Assembly: GCF_900177665.1 (NCBI RefSeq)
Contig: NZ_FXAW01000010.1
Span: forward strand, 62,001-126,000
Direction of reading: 5' to 3'
DNA length: 64,000 bases
Source of the DNA: Marivirga sericea
Lineage (GTDB): Bacteria; Bacteroidota; Bacteroidia; Cytophagales; Cyclobacteriaceae
Position numbers and translations under genes: made by a program. The notes under the pieces are model-generated. The model saw only the letters and a list, made by a program, of their open reading frames with translations, had not been told where the DNA came from and did no database searches. The stretch's first letter is position 1; the number at the start of each line of letters is the position of its first letter. Positions 36,152 through 45,250 of the stretch are shown here, in pieces.

Positions 36152-37822
36152 CTAAAACAATCCCGTAATCTTACCCTCCTCATTCACGTCAATTTGCTCA
36201 GCTGCTGGATGAGCCGGTAAGCCTGGCATCCGCATGATATTACCTGTAATCGGAATAATGAAGCCTGCTCCAGCTGCAATCTCTATTTCACGAACGGCCA
36301 GAGAGAAATCTGCCGGTCTTCCCATAAGCTTCGGATTATCAGAAAGCGACTTTTCTGTCTTTGCCATACAAATTGGCATGGCATCTAATCCTAGATTGTA
36401 AATCCGCTTCAAGTCTGATTGTGCTTTAGCTGAATATTCTACTCTAGTGGCACCATATATTTCTTTTGCAATTTTGTTTATTTTCTCCTCTACTGGGCTT
36501 TTCCAATCGTATAGCGCTTTAAAAGCTGCCGTCTCAGCCTCTACAGAATCAACTACCGCTTGTGCTAATTCCAATGCTCCTTTACCGCCATTTGCCCAAA
36601 CATCTGCTACGGCTGCCTTAATATTTTTAGATCGCGCAAAAGCTAATAATGCCTCTATTTCTTCTTCTGAATCAGTGCTGAATTTATTAATGGCAATAAT
36701 GGGAGTGATTCCGAATTTCTCAACATTTTCAATATGCTTTTCCAGATTTGGAATTCCATTTTCAAGTGCCTTCACGTTGGGTTCCTTTAAGGTTGATAAA
36801 TCTGCTCCACCATGATATTTTAAGGCTCGGATAGTTGTAGTCAACACTACAGCCTTAGGTTTTAGACCAGCACTTTGACATTTTATATCTAAGAATTTTT
36901 CGCCTCCTAAATCAAACCCAAAGCCCGCTTCAGTTACAGTGTAGTCCGATAAAGACATCGCCATTTTGGTGGCAATTACCGTATTGGTTCCTTGTGCTAT
37001 ATTCGCAAATGGTCCCCCATGAATAATCGCTGGGTTTCCTTCAATAGTTTGAACCAGATTGGGTTTGATGGCATCTTTAAGTAAGGCCGTCATCGCCCCT
37101 TCGGCTTTTAGGTCTCTTGCATAAATTGGCGTCTTATCAAAAGTGTAGCCAATAAAAATATTTCCAAGTCGCTTTTTCAAATCAATCAGATCAGAAGATA
37201 AGCAGAGAATCGCCATTATTTCTGAAGCAGCAGTAATGTCAAAACCTGTTTCCCTTGGAATGCCAGAAGTTGTTCCACCTAAACCTACTACAATATTCCT
37301 CAGAGCGCGATCATTCAAATCCATTACGCGTTTCCATGCGATAGTTCGAGGATCAATTCCTAATGAGTTGCTTTTACTTTGAAGATTGTTGTCTATGATT
37401 GCGGACAATAAATTATTGGCTTTTTCAATGGCTGAAAAATCTCCCGTAAAATGAAGATTAATATCCTCCATGGGCAAGACTTGTGCCCTTCCTCCACCAG
37501 TAGCGCCCCCTTTCATTCCAAATACTGGTCCAAGAGAAGGTTCACGTAGAACTACGGTTGTCTTTTTACCTATTTGATTTAATGCTTCTGAAAGCCCGAT
37601 TGACATGGTGGTTTTGCCTTCTCCACCGGGAGTCGGAGAAATAGCCGAAACAAGGATCAAATTGCTTCTCTCCACTAACTTTTCATCAAGCGCTTCAAGT
37701 GGCAATTTGGCTTTATACTTACCATACATTTCAATCGATTCAGGATCAACCCCTAAGTTTTCAGCAATTTGCTGAATGGGTTGTAATTGGCATTTATTTG
37801 CTATTTCTAAGTCTGTCATCAC
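36152..37822 (-). CDS. fhs: Formate--tetrahydrofolate ligase
   Basis: The 556-residue enzyme makes 10-formyl-THF from formate, ATP and THF. It shows the P-loop-like TPGGEGKTT (64-72), the segment REPSLGPVFGMKGGATGGGRAQVLP (split as REPSLGPVFG and KGGATGGGRAQV) and the C-terminal GFIIPITGNIMRMPGLPAHP. Length matches the family. A second ATG directly follows the first, and either may be used. The gene is convergent with the LytTR regulator and stands alone. Confidence 0.97.
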   Translation of the reverse strand: MMTDLEIANKCQLQPIQQIAENLGVDPESIEMYGKYKAKLPLEALDEKLVERSNLILVSAISPTPGGEGKTTMSIGLSEALNQIGKKTTVVLREPSLGPVFGMKGGATGGGRAQVLPMEDINLHFTGDFSAIEKANNLLSAIIDNNLQSKSNSLGIDPRTIAWKRVMDLNDRALRNIVVGLGGTTSGIPRETGFDITAASEIMAILCLSSDLIDLKKRLGNIFIGYTFDKTPIYARDLKAEGAMTALLKDAIKPNLVQTIEGNPAIIHGGPFANIAQGTNTVIATKMAMSLSDYTVTEAGFGFDLGGEKFLDIKCQSAGLKPKAVVLTTTIRALKYHGGADLSTLKEPNVKALENGIPNLEKHIENVEKFGITPIIAINKFSTDSEEEIEALLAFARSKNIKAAVADVWANGGKGALELAQAVVDSVEAETAAFKALYDWKSPVEEKINKIAKEIYGATRVEYSAKAQSDLKRIYNLGLDAMPICMAKTEKSLSDNPKLMGRPADFSLAVREIEIAAGAGFIIPITGNIMRMPGLPAHPAAEQIDVNEEGKITGLF

Positions 37823-37877
37823 CTTAATTTATGGACATGAATTTACGAATCAGTATCTATAGTTTTCATGACTGTTA

Positions 37878-38954
37878 TCAATTATTTTGCTGATTTGAAT
37901 CTTTTTCAAAGGTTTTGAGGATTTGTGTGAAGGCATTTTCACCAGCAGCCACCGCACCATCCATATAACCGGGGAAATTTGCAGCACTTTCGGAACCTGA
38001 GATAATTAATCGATTATCGTAGAGGGACTCTCTAAAAATTTGGTTCCCATTGTTTTGGTGAGGCTGCATAAAAATATTTTTAGGCCACTTTACAAATTCA
38101 TCGTCTGACCAAATATATTCATGATAACCAATTGCTTGTTGCACTTCCTCTCCTAAGATGGTGGATAATTGTTTAAAAACTTCTTGTTCTCTTTTCTTTA
38201 TATTTAGGTGCTTGAATTCTGGATTCAAAAATCCGCATAGGGCAAATTTATTTTCTTGCTGGTTAGTATGATCATAGCATTCAACGAAAGGGCCAAAATT
38301 GCTCATGATCGTTGCCGGTTGCTCATGATCTCTCCAGAAAGCTTTTTTGAATTCTAGTGCTGCTTTAATGGAATCCTCCATCCAAGTCTGTGTATTTTTT
38401 GCACTCTCTTCCATTTGTTTCGGCAAAGATGGAGAAAACCGTATTTGATGCGCCCAGATTTTCGGAGGTACTGATAATACCACCTGATCAGCTTTAAATA
38501 CATTGTCGTTTTCCGTGCTGACAACTAATTTATTTTCAGATTCTTTTATATCCGTAACTTTGGTATTGAGCATAATATCCTGCGTCCCCAAGCTATTGCC
38601 TAATGCCTCGATAATGCTTTTACTCCCACCTGCAATTCTATAATTTGCTTCCTGCTGCGGCAGTTTATGTTTGCCGTGATGAGGTGATTTGGGATCATCA
38701 AAAAAGAAGAAGTTTCCAGTGTATTGAGGAAAAGCATTTAATTCTAATTCCGCTAACAATTTAATAAGGCTTTGGTGTTGTTTACCAAACCAGGTGGCCC
38801 CCATTTCTAGTGGTGTTTCCTTAGTGGTCATTTTTGTGAAAATGCGGCCTCCAATTCTGTCTTTGGCTTCCAGTATTTTGAAAGGTATTTTGGCTTCTTT
38901 TAATCTGTATCCAGTAAGTAAACCCGACAACCCTGCACCTATTATTACGATCAT
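37878..38954 (-). CDS. FAD-dependent amine oxidase (flavin monoamine oxidase family)
   Basis: The 358-residue protein begins with an FAD-binding Rossmann motif (MIVIIGAGLSGLLTGYRL) followed by the GG-motif region DRIGGRI. The C-terminal FAD segment is ESAANFPGYMDGAVAAGENA, typical of amine oxidases. The middle contains a hydrophobic substrate domain. It is somewhat shorter than the usual 420-450 residues of the family but keeps both FAD ends. It is probably a cytoplasmic oxidase of an unknown amine. It is a single-gene unit. Confidence 0.88.
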   Translation of the reverse strand: MIVIIGAGLSGLLTGYRLKEAKIPFKILEAKDRIGGRIFTKMTTKETPLEMGATWFGKQHQSLIKLLAELELNAFPQYTGNFFFFDDPKSPHHGKHKLPQQEANYRIAGGSKSIIEALGNSLGTQDIMLNTKVTDIKESENKLVVSTENDNVFKADQVVLSVPPKIWAHQIRFSPSLPKQMEESAKNTQTWMEDSIKAALEFKKAFWRDHEQPATIMSNFGPFVECYDHTNQQENKFALCGFLNPEFKHLNIKKREQEVFKQLSTILGEEVQQAIGYHEYIWSDDEFVKWPKNIFMQPHQNNGNQIFRESLYDNRLIISGSESAANFPGYMDGAVAAGENAFTQILKTFEKDSNQQNN

Positions 38955-39065
38955 TTTGAGTACTGCTTATATTGAGCGTATATCAACTTTTCCTTATTTA
39001 AAATGTTTGCATTAGAAGCTCAACAGCAATTTGAAAAAGGGAATTTAAAACAGTTTATGTGCTTA

Positions 39066-39530
39066 TTAAGAATCATTGGTGCGTTCTACTTTTTTATCCA
39101 ATCGATGATTTTCAAACACTTCAAAGCCCGTTTTCAAAAAACCAATAAACCCAATTCCTAAAACGATAGACCCTATAGATAACTCTTGAAAGGCCTCATT
39201 AGGCATAAAAAAGTAAGCAGAGCACCCGAATGTTATTAGTAAAAGAACCATGAACAGCATTACATACAATACTATCTTACCCTTTTTTGGATCTTCCCAT
39301 ATTTTTTGTGAAAATTTGTTTTGTGTTTTTGTGGTGTCTTGCAAAGTAGAAAAGCTGATGCCCAAGCCCATGAAAATTAACATCTTGTTAAAATCTTCTA
39401 GCATTAGCATATAATGTTCTACCATATAATCAAAACCATGAAAATAAGGTTTTAGAGCAAAAAATAAGGCTGTCAGCATTAAGGGGTACTGTAAATAGCT
39501 CAAAATTTGGAAAGTTTTCCGTAGGTTCAT
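39066..39530 (-). CDS. Small membrane protein of unknown function
   Basis: The 154-residue protein has about four hydrophobic segments (around 8-28, 45-60, 84-108 and 118-135) and a charged C-terminal tail (ENHRLDKKVERTNDS). A cytoplasmic loop rich in K, Q and T lies between segments two and three (QDTTKTQNKFSQKIWEDPKK). I recognise no family. It is divergent from nothing nearby; the flanking gaps are short. Confidence 0.75.
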   Translation of the reverse strand: MNLRKTFQILSYLQYPLMLTALFFALKPYFHGFDYMVEHYMLMLEDFNKMLIFMGLGISFSTLQDTTKTQNKFSQKIWEDPKKGKIVLYVMLFMVLLLITFGCSAYFFMPNEAFQELSIGSIVLGIGFIGFLKTGFEVFENHRLDKKVERTNDS

Positions 39531-39697
39531 CGAGGCGTAATTTTAAAACTTTAACTAGAAACCAAATATTGCTAAAATAATTTTTCAATTATCTCTTTAC
39601 GAGCATTTTTTCTTTGCTCGGCCAAAATTGAAACGTAAGGCAGTTTGCATTGTAGTAGGCAGTTTGTTTTAGTCAGTGTATTAATGTTCCAGTATAG

Positions 39698-40246
39698 TTA
39701 GAAATCATTTTTATCTAAGATGCTTTGATACCAGCTGTATGAAATTTCTCCACTCTCGTAATATTCTTTTACCTCTACTATACTTCCCTTTTCACCATAA
39801 TCTTTGGTTTCCATGAGCTTGCCTTCCGAATCGTAAAAATTCCAAATTCCAATCCTGATTCTCCAATCTTTGTAGGTGCCTTCAGCGGCCAATTTCCCAT
39901 TATCATGGAATTTTTTTATTGGGCCCGTTACCTTATTTTGCTCATAGCTTCCAATTTCTTTGTAATTACCATTTTCGTAGTAATTTATCCATTGACCTTG
40001 ACCAACGCCATCCACAAACTGCTGATAGGAATCATATTGGCCATTAGGGAATCTTGAGAATAGAATTCCTGTAAATGGTTCAGTTGCTCCTTTAGCATAG
40101 TAGCGATAGGTTCCATCAGAGCTGTTCGCTGTCACTTCACTCATAGAAAGCGATTCTCTGCTCTCTACATCCTTCATAGAAAGTAGCTTTTGTGCTCTTA
40201 AATTGAGAGAGAAAAATAGCAGGATTAACACAGATAAGGTCTTCAT
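39698..40246 (-). CDS. Exported MORN-variant (YwqK-type) repeat protein
   Basis: The 182-residue protein has a signal peptide (MKTLSVLILLFFSLNLRAQ) and about four MORN_2-type beta-hairpin repeats of the form YYENGNYKEIGSY, FHDNGKLAAEGTYKD, YDSEGKLMETKDYGEKG and YYESGEISYSW. Such repeats occur in YwqK antitoxin-like proteins of toxin-antitoxin systems and in many Bacteroidota exported proteins. The signal peptide argues against a cytoplasmic antitoxin role. It is a single gene. Confidence 0.85.
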   Translation of the reverse strand: MKTLSVLILLFFSLNLRAQKLLSMKDVESRESLSMSEVTANSSDGTYRYYAKGATEPFTGILFSRFPNGQYDSYQQFVDGVGQGQWINYYENGNYKEIGSYEQNKVTGPIKKFHDNGKLAAEGTYKDWRIRIGIWNFYDSEGKLMETKDYGEKGSIVEVKEYYESGEISYSWYQSILDKNDF

Positions 40247-40362
40247 ACTTTTTATTTTGAATAACTACTTTTATCTTGTAGTTGTTTGACTATCTGCATA
40301 TTGCATCTACTTTTTTTTTCTATCGAATACAACTATTGACAAGGAATTTGGGTCTATTAAAT

Positions 40363-40815
40363 ATGAAACGCTACCTATACTTTATATTCATCCCCTTCTT
40401 GATTTGCTCATGTAATAAAGAAGAATTTGAGCCACCATTCAATAATCAAGAATTTTACCAGAATCATGAAGCGGCAAACTGGACAAGAGACACCGCAAAA
40501 GAACACTTACAAGGTAAATGGGAATTAGTTTATATTTACTGCTGCGGCTTTGGAGAAAGTAATAATTGGTCAGCCATAGATGATGGCTACTTTGAGCTCC
40601 AATTTGAAGGTGATAGTGTTAAAGTTTTTAGGAATAATGCTCTTGATCAAACCCAATATTGGAAGTTTGATGAAAGTTTTGAAACTAGCTTTGATTTAGA
40701 AACTGAAGACCCAATTTCGAATACATTTGGTACTATGTATTTTTCTGAAGATTATATGCTTTTTAACGGTTCCCCTTCAGACGGCTCAGATAACTACTTT
40801 CAAAAAGTAGAATAA
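40363..40815 (+). CDS. Lipoprotein of unknown function (lipocalin-like)
   Basis: From the ATG at 40363 this is a 150-residue protein with a lipoprotein signal (MKRYLYFIFIPFLICSC, Cys at 17). The mature part contains KWELVYIYCCGFGESN followed by FELQFEGDSVKVF and later a series of short strands, which recalls lipocalin-like Bacteroidota lipoproteins with a leading KW motif. The longer frame from 40282 adds 27 residues and was rejected, because it places the signal peptide internally. Function is unknown. Confidence 0.8.
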   Translation: MKRYLYFIFIPFLICSCNKEEFEPPFNNQEFYQNHEAANWTRDTAKEHLQGKWELVYIYCCGFGESNNWSAIDDGYFELQFEGDSVKVFRNNALDQTQYWKFDESFETSFDLETEDPISNTFGTMYFSEDYMLFNGSPSDGSDNYFQKVE

Positions 40816-40868
40816 GAAAACACAAAAAATTCCCTAACCATTTCTTTATAAATAAGTTGAGTATTGCT

Positions 40869-41687
40869 ATGAGTAATACAAAAACCATCGCCATAACAGG
40901 AGCAACATCAGGAATTGGATTGTCCACTTCAGAAGAATTATTAAAAAAAGGACATCAGTTAATTTTCTTAGTCCGCAATACTAAAAAGGCCGAAGAAGTA
41001 ATTGCCAATTGGGCCAACAAAGGAAATGTCATTATCATTAAATGCGATCTTGCTGACCTAAAATCTGTAAGAAAAGCGGGGGAAGAACTGTTGCAAAAAA
41101 CAGATAAACTGGATGTTTTAATTAATAATGCGGGAGGAACATTCACTGAAAGATTAGAAAGTAAAGACGGCTTTGAATTGCATTTGGCGGTCAATCATTT
41201 AGGACATTTTTTACTTACCAAAATATTGATGTCCTTATTGGAAAAAAACAATACCAAAGTAATTAATGTAAGTTCAGAAGCGCACAGAGCAGGAAAACCA
41301 GATTGGTCTGATTTAAATTTAAGAAAAAAATATTCGACCATATCGGGATATGGCAATGCCAAACTTTATAATGTGCTCTTTACCAAATCATTAGCTGACA
41401 AAGGACTAACTTCTTATGCGCTGCACCCTGGAGTGATTGATTCTGGTTTTGGCGACCAATTGCCCGGCTTTTTCAAATTAATGTGGAAATTAGGAAAGCC
41501 TTTTATGAAAACTACTCGAGAAGGCGCCTCTACTTCCATTTATTTGGCCACTAATGAGCTGTCAACAGATAAAAACGGGGGCTATTTTAAAGATAAGAAA
41601 GTGAGTAAAGCATCCTCCCTTGCCAACAGTCAAGCTGCAAGAGATAGGCTGTGGGAAGAAAGCGAGGAAATGATTAAGAGTCTTTAA
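40869..41687 (+). CDS. Short-chain dehydrogenase/reductase (retinol-dehydrogenase-like)
   Basis: This 272-residue SDR has the cofactor motif TGATSGIGLSTSEELLKKG, the DLADLKSV motif for the adenine ring, NNAGG, and the catalytic set S (NVSSEAHR), Y in ISGYGNAK and K four residues later. The order and length fit the RDH11-14-like group. The ATG at 40869 begins four codons inside a TTG-started frame and is preferred. The substrate is unknown. It is followed, 67 bp later, by a toxin-antitoxin pair. Confidence 0.9.
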   Translation: MSNTKTIAITGATSGIGLSTSEELLKKGHQLIFLVRNTKKAEEVIANWANKGNVIIIKCDLADLKSVRKAGEELLQKTDKLDVLINNAGGTFTERLESKDGFELHLAVNHLGHFLLTKILMSLLEKNNTKVINVSSEAHRAGKPDWSDLNLRKKYSTISGYGNAKLYNVLFTKSLADKGLTSYALHPGVIDSGFGDQLPGFFKLMWKLGKPFMKTTREGASTSIYLATNELSTDKNGGYFKDKKVSKASSLANSQAARDRLWEESEEMIKSL

Positions 41688-41754
41688 TGATAAACTCTAT
41701 ATTTATCAATGTATTCCTTTAATTTGTATCTTTAAGTATAAAAATTGCAAACCT

Positions 41755-41985
41755 ATGGAAGCTTACAGGTATTTAAAAAAGATTTCAGATAAGGGAACAA
41801 TAACAATTTTTGACAAGCCATCATTATTTGGACAAGAAGTAGAATTAATTATTATCCCAAAAGAAAAGCAAGCTAAATCTAAAAAGAAAAATGCCGAACA
41901 ATTTTTAGAAAAATGGTCTGGTTTTCTTTCAGTAGAAGATTCAGAGAAAGAAAAAGCTGCTTTTTTAGAGCAAAAATACAAATAA
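41755..41985 (+). CDS. Putative antitoxin of a PIN-type toxin-antitoxin pair
   Basis: The 76-residue protein is very rich in lysine (KEKQAKSKKKNAEQFL) and has a short N-terminal region with alternating strands (YRYLKKISDKGTITIF). Its stop codon overlaps the start of a PIN-domain gene (TAATG). Small basic or DNA-binding proteins directly upstream of PIN genes are typically antitoxins that repress their own operon. There is no recognisable AbrB, Phd or RHH motif, so the assignment depends on position. Confidence 0.7.
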   Translation: MEAYRYLKKISDKGTITIFDKPSLFGQEVELIIIPKEKQAKSKKKNAEQFLEKWSGFLSVEDSEKEKAAFLEQKYK

Positions 41986-42395
41986 TGAAAATAGTATTAG
42001 ATACAAACATTATTTTAGATATTGCATTAAAAAGAACTCCTTTTTACGAAGATTCAGCTAAGTTAATTTCAAAAATCGGTGTAGGGAAACTGAATGGTTT
42101 TATAACAGCTACTACCATTACAGATATTTACTACATCGCAAAAAAATCTCAAGGACATGATACCACTATAAGTTTTATTACTAGTCTGCTTACCGTTATA
42201 AACGTTTTAGGTGTCGATTCAAAAATTATTTTAAAATCGTTAAAGTCGGAAATTAGAGATTTTGAATATGCTATTCAAGCTAATACTGCCTACATTAATC
42301 AAATAGATTATTTAATCACAAGAAATAAAAAAGACTTCATTAAATCTGATACCAAGGTTTTAAGTCCAACAGAATTTCTAGTTGAGCACGGATAA
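41985..42395 (+). CDS. PIN domain putative RNase toxin
   Basis: From the ATG at 41985 this is a 136-residue PIN-domain protein. The acidic metal-binding residues are D6 (IVLDTNIILDIAL), a further Asp near 12, and the DYLITRNKKDF segment near residues 112-122, as in VapC-like RNases. A frame starting at 41913 overlaps the antitoxin gene and was rejected. The ATG overlaps the antitoxin stop by one base, which indicates translational coupling. It should act as an endoribonuclease when not bound by its antitoxin. Confidence 0.88.
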   Translation: MKIVLDTNIILDIALKRTPFYEDSAKLISKIGVGKLNGFITATTITDIYYIAKKSQGHDTTISFITSLLTVINVLGVDSKIILKSLKSEIRDFEYAIQANTAYINQIDYLITRNKKDFIKSDTKVLSPTEFLVEHG

Positions 42396-42406
42396 ATCTG
42401 TCTACA

Positions 42407-43633
42407 ATGTCAAATTACAATACTCCCACCCGAATACTTCCTATTATCGTTTTTTCTCAGTTTTGCTGTACTTCCTTATGGTTTGCAGGAAATGCTGTAA
42501 TGCCAGATTTGCTTGAAAGTTTCGATTTGGCACCTACAGCTTTGGGCAGCTTGACCTCTGCGGTGCAATTTGGATTTATCCTCGGCACGCTAATTTTTGC
42601 TATTCTATCTATAGCCGATAGGTTTTCTCCTTCCAAAGTGTTTTTCTTTTGTGCACTCATTGGAGCTGTAGCGAATTTAGGTGCTGTTTGGGAAGGAAAT
42701 ACGTTATGGAGCTTATTAAGTTCTCGCTTTGCAACCGGCTTTTTCCTTGCAGGAATCTACCCAGTAGGCATGAAAATAGCGGCTGATTACTATGAGAAAG
42801 GATTAGGCAAATCTTTAGGGTTTTTGGTGGGAGCATTAGTGTTAGGAACCGCTTTTCCACATCTTTTGAAACAATTTACTCAAAACATACAATGGCAATT
42901 AGTTATTTATATCACTTCTGTCTTAGCTAGTTTGGGTGGAGTGCTGCTTTTGGTATTGGTGCCAGACGGCCCCTTTGGTAGCAGAAGCCAAAAGCCGGAT
43001 TTTTCAGCTTTCTTTCAAGTTTTTAATAAAAAGGAATTTAGAGCCTCGGCTCTTGGCTACTTTGGCCATATGTGGGAGTTATATGCTTTTTGGGCATTCA
43101 TCCCTGTAATCTTAATTGCTTATAAAGAGCTTCATTTCAATATTGATTTCAATATTCCACTTTTATCATTCAGCATAATCGGAATCGGTAGTTTGTCATG
43201 CATAGCAGGAGGCTACATTTCAGAAAAGTATGGAGCGAAAAAGACTGCCGGCACTTTTCTCTTGCTATCGGGTTTATGTTGTTTAATCTCCCCTATGATC
43301 ATCCTCTACGCTCCAGCAGAGGTTTTTATTTTCTTCCTGCTTTTTTGGGGAATGGTAGTTATCGCTGATTCGCCTCTATTTTCTACTTTGGTGGCCAAAA
43401 ATGCACCATCAGCAATAAAGGGAACCGCTTTAACAATCGTCAATTCCGTAGGCTTTGCCATTACCATTATCAGCATTCAGCTCTTGAATATCCTCTGGTT
43501 AGAGCTTAACCCAGTCTTTATCTACATCATTCTGGCGATTGGGCCATTTTTTGGACTATTAGGCTTATTTACAGTCAATCGCCTCTCTGTTTCGGGAAGG
43601 AATGAGATTGAGGCACGAAATTCAAAATTTTGA
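42407..43633 (+). CDS. MFS transporter
   Basis: The 408-residue protein has about 12 membrane segments and the MFS signature after the second one (the ADRFSPSKVF loop). The first half includes GTLIFAILSIADRF and the second half SIIGIGSLSCIAGGYISEKYGAKK, the matching loop of the C-domain. The layout resembles CynX/NimT-type carriers, but the substrate cannot be told. It starts 11 bp after the PIN toxin gene, so it may share its transcript. Confidence 0.9.
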   Translation: MSNYNTPTRILPIIVFSQFCCTSLWFAGNAVMPDLLESFDLAPTALGSLTSAVQFGFILGTLIFAILSIADRFSPSKVFFFCALIGAVANLGAVWEGNTLWSLLSSRFATGFFLAGIYPVGMKIAADYYEKGLGKSLGFLVGALVLGTAFPHLLKQFTQNIQWQLVIYITSVLASLGGVLLLVLVPDGPFGSRSQKPDFSAFFQVFNKKEFRASALGYFGHMWELYAFWAFIPVILIAYKELHFNIDFNIPLLSFSIIGIGSLSCIAGGYISEKYGAKKTAGTFLLLSGLCCLISPMIILYAPAEVFIFFLLFWGMVVIADSPLFSTLVAKNAPSAIKGTALTIVNSVGFAITIISIQLLNILWLELNPVFIYIILAIGPFFGLLGLFTVNRLSVSGRNEIEARNSKF

Positions 43634-43738
43634 AGATTGTTTTCAATGAAAATTTTATAAGCACAAACAAAGTTTATTTGGAATCCTAAGAAATCAGGTG
43701 TATCCTTATACTCAGAAAAAAAAGACCAACCTTAAAAG

Positions 43739-44419
43739 ATGGAAGAAAAGTCAAATAAAAATAGCACTCCAAATAGTACTGATAAAAAGCCTTCCAAAAA
43801 GCCCTATTACAAAAAAAGATACAATCCGAAACCAGCCAAAAAGAAGTTTTGGAACGCTGATAAGATAGTGAGTTTGTCTGCAATGGCAATTGCACTTTTT
43901 ACCTTAATAGTTCTGCTATATCAAAGTCACTTATTAGACAAGCAATATGAGCTTACAGTTAAACAGCAGAAAGCTTCTGTACTTCCTTATATTCAATTAT
44001 TTAATGGCGCTGGCGAGAGTTGGTATTCCATAAAAATCCAAAATAAAGGCCTTGGCCCTGCCTTTATTAAGAACTTATATATTAAAGAAGGAGATTCAAC
44101 TTTTTTCCATTATAATCTGTACGATTTTTATCAACAACAAAATACTGACACAGTGTATAACTATAATTCTGCTTCTGTATTTGACGGGCTTGTATTAAGT
44201 CCAGGAGAAGAATGGGAGCTTTTTTCAGCAAGAGATGGCAGCTCTGGATTAGCTAAGATTTCTAACTTTTTTGATATGTACTTTGGGAGAGGCTCAAAGA
44301 TACTTTTCATTGAATACGAATCTGTATTTGGAGATACATGGATCTCAACATCTGGGCTTGAAAACAAGACCAAGGAAGAATATGGAGACTTTGAAGTCTT
44401 CTATGATCTAGTTGAATGA
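43739..44419 (+). CDS. Single-pass membrane protein with a lysine-rich N-terminus
   Basis: The 226-residue protein starts with a strongly basic tail (KKPSKKPYYKKRYNPKPAKK, about residues 17-36), then one membrane segment (about 45-62, SLSAMAIALFTLIVLL), and an outer domain of about 160 residues. Its outer domain has short strands and conserved-looking aromatic residues (SVLPYIQLFNGAGESW, WELFSARDG). I recognise no family. It lies about 100 bp downstream of an MFS gene and 97 bp upstream of a NYN-LOTUS gene, but no functional link is evident. Confidence 0.75.
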   Translation: MEEKSNKNSTPNSTDKKPSKKPYYKKRYNPKPAKKKFWNADKIVSLSAMAIALFTLIVLLYQSHLLDKQYELTVKQQKASVLPYIQLFNGAGESWYSIKIQNKGLGPAFIKNLYIKEGDSTFFHYNLYDFYQQQNTDTVYNYNSASVFDGLVLSPGEEWELFSARDGSSGLAKISNFFDMYFGRGSKILFIEYESVFGDTWISTSGLENKTKEEYGDFEVFYDLVE

Positions 44420-44516
44420 ATATATTGCAGCATAGCAATAGTGTTAGATAAATTGCTCTTTCACCAACTAATTTTCATTTAAGCAGTACAAGGATAGTAG
44501 CACTTAAATTTAAAAG

Positions 44517-45248
44517 ATGGATATCAATTTAGCAGTATTAATAGATGGTGATAATATTCCTTCCGCCAACGTAAAAGAGATGATGGAGGAAATTGCTAAA
44601 TATGGTAACCCTACCATCAAAAGAATTTACGGGGATTGGACTAAGCCCAATTTAAGTAAATGGAAAAATCTTCTCTTAGAAAATGCCATCACTCCAATTC
44701 AGCAGTACGGCTATACAACGGGTAAAAATGCTACCGATTCTGCCATGATCATTGATGCCATGGATATCTTATATTCTGAAAAGGTTGATGGCTTTTGTCT
44801 CGTATCAAGCGACAGTGATTTCACTAGACTTGCGACTAGACTTCGAGAGGCTGGTATGAAAGTATACGGGATAGGAGAAAAGAAAACGCCTAACCCATTC
44901 ATCGTGGCTTGCGATAAATTTATTTATATCGAAATTCTAAATACACAGCCAGAGGAAAAGGAAAGTACTGCATCTAAAACAAAGCCGGATGTGGATAAGG
45001 TTACTCCAAAAGAAATTAAGCTTATATCGAGCACTATAGCTGATTTAGCAGATGATGATGGCTGGGCTTTCCTTGGTGATGTTGGAAACTTACTTCAGAA
45101 AAAACAACCCAATTTCGACTCGAGAAATTATGGTTTCCCAAAACTAACTCCACTCATTAAATCCATTAATAATTTTGAAATTGAAGAACGATTTGGCAAC
45201 CGTAATAATTTGAAATTGGTCTATGTGAGAATGAAGAAGAAAAAATAA
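44517..45248 (+). CDS. NYN domain RNase-like protein with C-terminal LOTUS/OST-HTH domain
   Basis: The 243-residue protein has an N-terminal NYN domain (about 1-145) with acidic residues D10 and D12 in AVLIDGDNIP, DSAMIIDAMDILY and the SSDSDFTRLATRLREAG motif, as in LabA/DUF88 RNases. A linker precedes a C-terminal LOTUS/OST-HTH domain (about 165-238, SSTIADLADDDGWAFLGDVG, then NYGFPKLTPLIKSI). LOTUS domains bind RNA or protein partners, so it is probably a cytoplasmic RNase or RNA-binding protein. It is convergent with the next gene with only 2 bp between the stop codons. Confidence 0.92.
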   Translation: MDINLAVLIDGDNIPSANVKEMMEEIAKYGNPTIKRIYGDWTKPNLSKWKNLLLENAITPIQQYGYTTGKNATDSAMIIDAMDILYSEKVDGFCLVSSDSDFTRLATRLREAGMKVYGIGEKKTPNPFIVACDKFIYIEILNTQPEEKESTASKTKPDVDKVTPKEIKLISSTIADLADDDGWAFLGDVGNLLQKKQPNFDSRNYGFPKLTPLIKSINNFEIEERFGNRNNLKLVYVRMKKKK

Positions 45249-45250
45249 TC

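Noticed and set aside
41913-41984. Upstream start for the PIN toxin
   Set aside because: It overlaps the antitoxin gene in another frame and precedes the conserved PIN start (MKIVLDTN).
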